A stretch of DNA of 6,950 nucleotides, from assembly GCA_002317215.1 (NCBI GenBank), contig DCJD01000001.1, forward strand, positions 4,365 through 11,314, in the 5' to 3' direction. Both the position numbers and the translations under genes were made by a program. Position 1 is the first letter of the stretch. Every line of letters begins with the position of its first letter. Shown one piece after another: positions 1 to 4,839 of this stretch. The notes under the pieces are model-generated. The model was not told the origin of the DNA. It did not search any database and saw nothing but the letters and a program-made list of their open reading frames with translations. The stretch comes from Caryophanales bacterium UBA1709. Lineage in GTDB: Bacteria; Bacillota_I; Bacilli_A; RFN20; UBA1709.

Positions 1-720
1 TTTATGTATGCCATTCCACAAAAATGGTATAAAGAATACGGAGTTAGAAAATATGGAGCTCATGGTACTAGCCATCAATTTGTAGCTAATGAATATGCTA
101 GATTAACTAATAAAGATATTAGTAAATTAAAAATAGTTACATGCCATATCGGAAACGGAGCTAGTTTATGTGCTGTTGAATATGGAAGATGTAAAGATAC
201 ATCAATGGGATTAACTCCACTTGAAGGAATTCCAATGGGAACAAGAAGTGGCAATATAGATCCTACTGTTGTTAGCTATATCTGCGAAAAAGAAGGAAAA
301 TCAGCTAAAGAAGTTGTTAATGAACTAAATAAAAAATGCGGTTATTTAGGTGTTAGTGGAATTAGCAACGATTCTCGTGATTTAAATGAAGCTGCAAATA
401 ACGGAAATAAAGATGCAATGTTAGCATTAACAATCCAAGAAAAACGTATTGCTGATTATATTGGAAGTTATTATGTATATCTTGAAGGTATTGATGCTAT
501 TGTCTTTACAGCTGGTATTGGCGAGAATGCAAGCGAAATGAGAGAAAGAGTTTGCAATAGATTAAAAGTCTTAGGCGTAGATATCGATTTAAAACTTAAT
601 GCAGATAGAGGCCACCCATTTAGAATTTCTACTCCAAATTCTAAAATTGATGTTTGGGTAATTCCTACTAATGAAGAATTAGTTATCGCTCGTGATACTG
701 TAAAATTATTAAATATTTAA
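1..720 (+). CDS. ackA: Acetate kinase, C-terminal ~60% (5' truncated by window edge)
   Basis: Acetate kinase interconverts acetate + ATP and acetyl phosphate + ADP in the cytoplasm. It normally works with phosphotransacetylase to make ATP in fermenting cells. The reading frame is open from base 1 (TTT, Phe), and the ATG at 4 is internal, since family alignment continues upstream of it. About 239 residues are present of a usual ~395-400, so roughly 160 N-terminal residues are missing, including the catalytic Asp of the FDTAFH region. Visible family signatures are HGTSH (catalytic His, bases 61-75), the nucleotide-binding HIGNGAS (bases 145-165), MGTRSGNIDP with the catalytic Arg (around bases 235-265), FTAGIGENAS (around bases 505-535) and the C-terminal IPTNEELVIARDT with its conserved Glu (around bases 661-700). 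The family's usual YGFHGTSH reads YGAHGTSH here, with Ala in an acetate-pocket position. The TAA stop at 718-720 is followed directly by a terminator, so ackA probably ends its own transcript. Identification is secure; acyl preference is inferred only. Confidence 0.97.
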   Translation, partial: FMYAIPQKWYKEYGVRKYGAHGTSHQFVANEYARLTNKDISKLKIVTCHIGNGASLCAVEYGRCKDTSMGLTPLEGIPMGTRSGNIDPTVVSYICEKEGKSAKEVVNELNKKCGYLGVSGISNDSRDLNEAANNGNKDAMLALTIQEKRIADYIGSYYVYLEGIDAIVFTAGIGENASEMRERVCNRLKVLGVDIDLKLNADRGHPFRISTPNSKIDVWVIPTNEELVIARDTVKLLNI

Positions 721-721
721 G

Positions 722-750
722 AAAAGTCCCAAAAAGGACTTTTTCTTTAT
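722..750 (+). terminator. Rho-independent terminator of ackA
   Basis: An 8-bp perfect stem pairs AAAAGTCC (722-729) with GGACTTTT (736-743) around a six-base loop (CAAAAA, 730-735). A T-rich tail, TCTTTAT, follows. It starts one base after the ackA stop. The A-run at the 5' arm gives a T-run on the other strand, so it could also act in reverse, though no minus-strand gene ends here. The stem has only four G-C pairs, so termination may be incomplete and some transcripts may read into nrnA. Confidence 0.82.
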
Positions 751-776
751 ATTCTTTTTCATTAATGAAAAAGAAT
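751..776. repeat. Perfect 26-bp palindrome in the ackA-nrnA intergenic region
   Basis: The 13-base arm ATTCTTTTTCATT (751-763) is followed without a gap by its exact reverse complement (764-776). Symmetry stops at the flanking T/T pair (750 and 777). As RNA it can form an 11-bp stem with a TTAA tetraloop, but it has no G-C-rich base and no T-run after it, so it is not a typical second terminator. It overlaps the -35 and spacer of the candidate nrnA promoter, a position where a dimeric repressor could bind. I do not recognise it as a known operator; the structure is certain, the function is not. Confidence 0.9.
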
Positions 777-786
777 TGTGTATAAT
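758..786 (+). promoter_or_regulatory. Candidate sigma-A-type promoter for nrnA-dnaE-polA
   Basis: TATAAT at 781-786 is a perfect -10 hexamer, preceded by TGTG. Seventeen bases upstream lies TTCATT (758-763), a poor -35 matching TTGACA at three positions. A start about seven bases past the -10 would fall near 792-794, inside the Shine-Dalgarno sequence, leaving a leader of only about ten bases. TATAAT can also occur by chance in such AT-rich DNA. The location just after a terminator and before a tight gene run supports it; the weak -35 and very short leader count against it. Confidence 0.42.
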
Positions 787-789
787 AAT

Positions 790-798
790 AGAGGTGAT
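790..798 (+). promoter_or_regulatory. Strong ribosome binding site of nrnA
   Basis: AGAGGTGAT contains the eight-base GAGGTGAT that pairs with the end of Firmicutes 16S rRNA (extended AAGGAGGTGAT type). Four bases (AAAT) separate it from the ATG at 803. This placement decides the start of nrnA over the in-frame TTG at 776, which lies upstream of the binding site and at the edge of the palindrome. Confidence 0.88.
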
Positions 799-802
799 AA
801 AT

Positions 803-1768
803 ATGAACATAGAATTAAATTTAGCAAACGAAATTATTAAGTGCATTGAAGAATATGATACTATCATGGTTTTTAGACATGAATCTCCAGATTTTGATGC
901 TTTAGGATGTCAATTTGGGATGTATCATTTTTTAAAAAACAATTTTAAAGATAAAAAGATATATGCTCCAGGTTTTAGTAATGTTGAATTAGCAAAAGGA
1001 CTATATCCTAAAAATGATGTACTAGAAGATAGCGATTATGATAAATTTTTAGCAATAGTTTGTGATACTGGAAATACAAAAAGAATTAGCGATCAAAACT
1101 ATAGTAAAGCAGATAAGATTATTAAAATTGATCATCATCCTAATGTTGAACCATATGGATATATTAATTTAGTTCATGATGAGATTAGTAGTTGTAGCGA
1201 AGTTTTATTCCATTTATTTGAATCAAAACCATTTGAAAAATATCAAATGAATAGTGAATGTGCAAAATATTTATATAGTGGAATGGTTGGAGATACAGCA
1301 AGATTCCAATATCGTCCAACAAATCAAGATTCCTTTTTAGCGGCTGCTAAGCTAGTCTCATATGACTTTGATATGTTTGATGACGTTTATGAACCTATGT
1401 ATCGTAAAGACTTATCTAATATTAAAGCAATGCAATATGTTTTAAATAATTATAAACTTACTGAACACGGAGTAGCATATTATTATTTAGATGATAAAGC
1501 ATTAAAACAACTAGGTTTAGATTGTGACGAAGCAAAGATGTTCTTATCTTTATTTGCTGGTTATGATGAGATTAAGATTTGGGTTTGTTTAGTTGAAGAT
1601 GTTAAAAATAATAATATCAGAGGATCAGTAAGAAGTTCTCATTATGTAATTAACGAAACTTGTAGCAAATATCATGGTGGAGGACATTTGGTTGCTGCTG
1701 GATGTAGAGTTAGTGATTTAAATGAAGCTAATAGTTTAATTAATGATTTAGATAACTTATTAAAATAA
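803..1768 (+). CDS. nrnA: DHH/DHHA1 phosphoesterase, NrnA-type oligoribonuclease / pAp phosphatase
   Basis: The product has 321 residues, close to the ~313-320 usual for NrnA. Family members are cytoplasmic, Mn-dependent enzymes that degrade 2-5-nt RNAs from the end and dephosphorylate 3'-phosphoadenosine 5'-phosphate, replacing Orn in many Bacillota. The N-terminal DHH domain has all four metal motifs: RHESPDFDALG (H26, D30, D32), CDTGN (D88), IDHHPN (D110, H111, H112) and MVGDTARF (D164). The C-terminal DHHA1 domain ends with the substrate-binding KYHGGGH motif (G292-H295) followed by AAGCRV. Motif I ends in GC (C36) where GS is common, a mild change. The ATG at 803 is chosen because it follows a strong ribosome binding site. 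The gene is first of the run and stops one base before dnaE; nrnA next to dnaE is also the arrangement in Bacillus subtilis. A related pAp or cyclic-dinucleotide phosphoesterase is possible, but the standalone two-domain layout favours NrnA. Confidence 0.9.
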   Translation: MNIELNLANEIIKCIEEYDTIMVFRHESPDFDALGCQFGMYHFLKNNFKDKKIYAPGFSNVELAKGLYPKNDVLEDSDYDKFLAIVCDTGNTKRISDQNYSKADKIIKIDHHPNVEPYGYINLVHDEISSCSEVLFHLFESKPFEKYQMNSECAKYLYSGMVGDTARFQYRPTNQDSFLAAAKLVSYDFDMFDDVYEPMYRKDLSNIKAMQYVLNNYKLTEHGVAYYYLDDKALKQLGLDCDEAKMFLSLFAGYDEIKIWVCLVEDVKNNNIRGSVRSSHYVINETCSKYHGGGHLVAAGCRVSDLNEANSLINDLDNLLK

Positions 1769-1769
1769 T

Positions 1770-4700
1770 ATGGCGCTAGGACTATTAAACATAAAAAGTG
1801 GATATACATTTCTAAAATCCTCTTTAAAAATCAAAGATATAGTTAAAATTGGTAAAGATAATAATTTGCCATTTTTAACATTAACTGATTTTAATAATAT
1901 GTTTGGTTCAGCAGAATTTATTAATGAGTGTAAAGATAATAACATTAAAGGTGTTATTGGAATGGAAGTTAATATTGATATATATGAATCAAAATTAATA
2001 TTAATTGCTAGTTCCACTCAAGGTTATTTATCGTTATGTAAATTAACTAAATATGTTTCTAATTCTAAACTAAATAGTTTTGCAACATTAGAAAACTTAG
2101 AAGAATGCAAAGACGGAATAATCGCTATTTTTCCAACCTTAAGAAATAATTTTGATGAATTAGATTATGAGAAAAGAGATAGAATAATTAGATTATTGAA
2201 AAATATTTATACATCTCTATATTTAGGATTAGAAGTATATGGTGATAATGATATTTTAAAACTAGATGATATTAGAGAATATGCTAGAAACAATTTGTTA
2301 TCATGTGTACCTTGTAATGAAATATTAACTCAATCATTTGAAACCACTTATTTACTTGATATATTAGAAGCTATCGATTTAAATACATCAATAGAAAAGA
2401 TAGAGATTAAAAATCATACCTATAAATATGTTTTAAGTGAATCTAAAATTAAATCAATTTTCTCGGAGCAAGAAATCAATAATGCTAATAAAATTGGAAA
2501 TCTAGTTGAATATGATTTTGATAGCATCAAAGGAGATCTTGTTCATTATCCATTAAAAGATGATATTGATAGTTTTGAATATTTAAGATCTTTAGCATAT
2601 AAAGGCTTAGAAAAAAGATTAAATAATAAAGTAACTAAAATATATTATGATCGTTTAGAATATGAACTTGGAATAATTAAAAAGATGAATTATGTTAATT
2701 ATTTTTTAGTTGTTTTTGATTATGTTCGTTATGCAAAACAAAATGATATATTGGTTGGCCCTGGTAGAGGAAGTGCCGGAGCTAGTTTAGTATCTTATTC
2801 TCTTGGAATCATTAATGTTGATCCTTTAAAATACAATTTATTGTTTGAAAGATTCTTAAACCCAGAAAGAATATCAATGCCAGATATTGATGTGGATTTT
2901 ATTGATACTAAAAGAGATCAAGTTATTGATTATTTAATAAATAAATATGGAAAAGATAGAACTGCTCGTGTTATTTCATTCCAAACATTTCAAGTTAAAA
3001 GTTCTCTAAGAGACGTTGCTAAAGCATATGGTTTTAGTAAAGGCGAAGAAGACACTTTATCTGATACGGTTGGAGATGGAAATTATAATAGCTTAGATGA
3101 ATTGATTAAAACCAATAATAGATTCTTATCGATGGTTAAAACTAATGATTCATATAAAAAAGTTTATCAAACAGCTCTATTTATTGAGGGCTTACCAAGA
3201 CAAACTAGTATGCATGCTGCTGGTATTATTTGCAATGATAAACCTTTATGTAATGTTATACCTGTTTATGATAATGATTTTGGTATTACTTTAACACAAC
3301 TAGATGGGGGATATATTGAAAGATTTAATCTATTTAAAATGGATATTTTAAGTTTAGCTAATTTATCTATTATTGATAATTGTGTTAAAGAAATAAAAAA
3401 TAGATTAAATATTAATATCGATTTGAATAATATCAATCTAGACGATCCTAATATTTATACTTTATTTGATAAAGGATTATATGGTGGTATTTTCCAAATG
3501 GATGAAAATTCCATTAAAAATGCCGCAAGACAAATTAAACCAAAATGCTTTATGGACATAGTTGTTTGTTTATCGATTGGTCGTCCTGGTCCAGAAGCTT
3601 TTATTCCGTTATATGTGGATAGGAAAGACGGTCTTAAAAAAATTGAATATTTCCATAAATCATTAGAACCAATATTAAAAGAAACATATGGAATATTAGT
3701 TTATCAAGAACAAATCATGCAAATTCTTGTTAAAATGGCTGGCTTTTCACTTGGAAAAGCTGATTTAACTAGAAGAGCAATTTCTAAGAAAAATGAAGAA
3801 AAACTTCAAGCTGAAAGAAACGATTTTATTAGTGGATGTATTAGAAATGGATATAGTAAAGAAGATGCCATTAATGTTTTTGATATTATTTTAAAATTTG
3901 CCAGTTATGGATTTAATAAATCCCATTCAGTTGCTTATGCCATGATTAGTGCTCAAATGTGCTATTTAAAATATTATTATCCACAATACTTCTATTGTTC
4001 TTTATTTAATTATTCTAGTAAAGAAACAAAATTAGAGATCCTATTTAGAGAATTAAAAATTAATAATATTAAAATACTATATCCTAGTATTAATGTAGCA
4101 AACTTGCAATATACTATTGATGGTAAAGATATACGTTGTCCATTAATTAAAATAAAGAATATAAATAATAATATAGCCAGCATTATTGTAAAAGAAAGAA
4201 ATAATGGCCCTTACAAATCATTTATTGATTTTATAAGAAGAGTATATGCTTATGGTATTAAAAAAGAAGATTTAATTAATTTGATAAAAGCTGGATGCTT
4301 TGATGAATTTAATTTAAACCGTATAACTTTATTAAATAATCTTGATACTTGTATCATGTATGCTTCTATTGTTAGCCATTTAGAAAATGATAAAGTTGTT
4401 ATTAATAATTTGGTTGCAGAACCAAATATAAGTGTTTATGAAGATAACTTTAATGTAAATATTGAAAACGAAAAAGAAGTATTAGGCACTAGTTTATCTA
4501 AAAATCCTTTAGAGTTAGTTCGTGATATGTTTAAAGACGCTGGATTTATAACTATATCTGAGATTAATGAAGAAGGAAAGAAAGTTAAAATTGTTGGAAA
4601 GATTAATCGTATATATTTAAAAGCTGATAAAAATAATCAAGAGATGGCTTTTATAGATGTTGAAGATGAAACTGGTATTATTTCTCTTATTGTCTATCAT

Positions 4701-4835
4701 GACACTTATATTCAATATAAAGATTTCTTAAACAAAGATGCATATATTCAAATAAAAGGTGAAAGTGATTTTTATCGAGGAAACATGGAATTAAAAGCCA
4801 TTTATTTAAAACCATATCAAATGAAGGTGGAATAG
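1770..4835 (+). CDS. dnaE: DNA polymerase III alpha subunit, short DnaE type, with degenerate PHP domain
   Basis: DnaE is a cytoplasmic family C polymerase; in Bacillota that also have PolC it extends RNA primers, mostly on the lagging strand. The 1021 residues are shorter than B. subtilis DnaE (~1115). Order: PHP domain (about 1-245); polymerase core (about 260-740) with GPGRGSAG (330-337), PDIDVDF holding catalytic D372 and D374, KMDILSL with the third Asp D525, YQEQIM (from 645) and YGFNKSHSVAY (K717-H719); helix-hairpin-helix region (about 820-857); C-terminal OB fold (about 935-1015). No PolC-type exonuclease insertion is present. The PHP metal histidines are lost: the HLHVHS region reads LLNIKS, LTDH reads LTDF and the DVHY region reads NEIL. 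I see no clear clamp-binding motif between the hairpin region and OB fold. The ATG at 1770 is used because an in-frame TAA precedes it at 1761 and the N-terminus aligns gap-free with B. subtilis DnaE as recalled. No Shine-Dalgarno sequence precedes it, so translation probably depends on nrnA. It contains no tryptophan. Confidence 0.96.
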   Translation: MALGLLNIKSGYTFLKSSLKIKDIVKIGKDNNLPFLTLTDFNNMFGSAEFINECKDNNIKGVIGMEVNIDIYESKLILIASSTQGYLSLCKLTKYVSNSKLNSFATLENLEECKDGIIAIFPTLRNNFDELDYEKRDRIIRLLKNIYTSLYLGLEVYGDNDILKLDDIREYARNNLLSCVPCNEILTQSFETTYLLDILEAIDLNTSIEKIEIKNHTYKYVLSESKIKSIFSEQEINNANKIGNLVEYDFDSIKGDLVHYPLKDDIDSFEYLRSLAYKGLEKRLNNKVTKIYYDRLEYELGIIKKMNYVNYFLVVFDYVRYAKQNDILVGPGRGSAGASLVSYSLGIINVDPLKYNLLFERFLNPERISMPDIDVDFIDTKRDQVIDYLINKYGKDRTARVISFQTFQVKSSLRDVAKAYGFSKGEEDTLSDTVGDGNYNSLDELIKTNNRFLSMVKTNDSYKKVYQTALFIEGLPRQTSMHAAGIICNDKPLCNVIPVYDNDFGITLTQLDGGYIERFNLFKMDILSLANLSIIDNCVKEIKNRLNINIDLNNINLDDPNIYTLFDKGLYGGIFQMDENSIKNAARQIKPKCFMDIVVCLSIGRPGPEAFIPLYVDRKDGLKKIEYFHKSLEPILKETYGILVYQEQIMQILVKMAGFSLGKADLTRRAISKKNEEKLQAERNDFISGCIRNGYSKEDAINVFDIILKFASYGFNKSHSVAYAMISAQMCYLKYYYPQYFYCSLFNYSSKETKLEILFRELKINNIKILYPSINVANLQYTIDGKDIRCPLIKIKNINNNIASIIVKERNNGPYKSFIDFIRRVYAYGIKKEDLINLIKAGCFDEFNLNRITLLNNLDTCIMYASIVSHLENDKVVINNLVAEPNISVYEDNFNVNIENEKEVLGTSLSKNPLELVRDMFKDAGFITISEINEEGKKVKIVGKINRIYLKADKNNQEMAFIDVEDETGIISLIVYHDTYIQYKDFLNKDAYIQIKGESDFYRGNMELKAIYLKPYQMKVE
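4824..4830 (+). promoter_or_regulatory. Ribosome binding site of polA inside the dnaE 3' end
   Basis: AAGGTGG matches the AAGGAGG consensus at six of seven bases and sits nine bases before the polA ATG at 4840. It lies within the last codons of dnaE (Lys-Val-Glu), so ribosomes finishing dnaE pass over it. This supports the 4840 start and translational coupling. Confidence 0.8.
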
Positions 4836-4839
4836 AATT

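Noticed and set aside
4..6. ATG at 4 as the start of ackA
   Set aside because: The frame is open from base 1, and acetate kinase has about 160 further residues upstream, including an essential Asp; this Met is internal.
751..790. The palindrome as a second intrinsic terminator
   Set aside because: The stem has only two G-C pairs and is followed by TGTGTATAATAA rather than a T-run.
776..802. TTG at 776 as an earlier start for nrnA (nine extra residues)
   Set aside because: The extra residues (CIIIEVIN) are the translated promoter and ribosome binding site, and the GAGGTGAT site points to the ATG at 803.
928..948. In-frame A AAA AAC slippery heptamer (934-940) next to a T6A6 run in nrnA, as a programmed -1 frameshift
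   Set aside because: The -1 frame stops at 946-948, no clear stimulatory hairpin or Shine-Dalgarno is seen, and such runs are common in AT-rich genes. Probably incidental.
1760..2017. 85-codon open frame on the minus strand
   Set aside because: It lies inside the start of dnaE on the opposite strand, has no ribosome binding site or recognisable family, and dnaE is clearly coding there.
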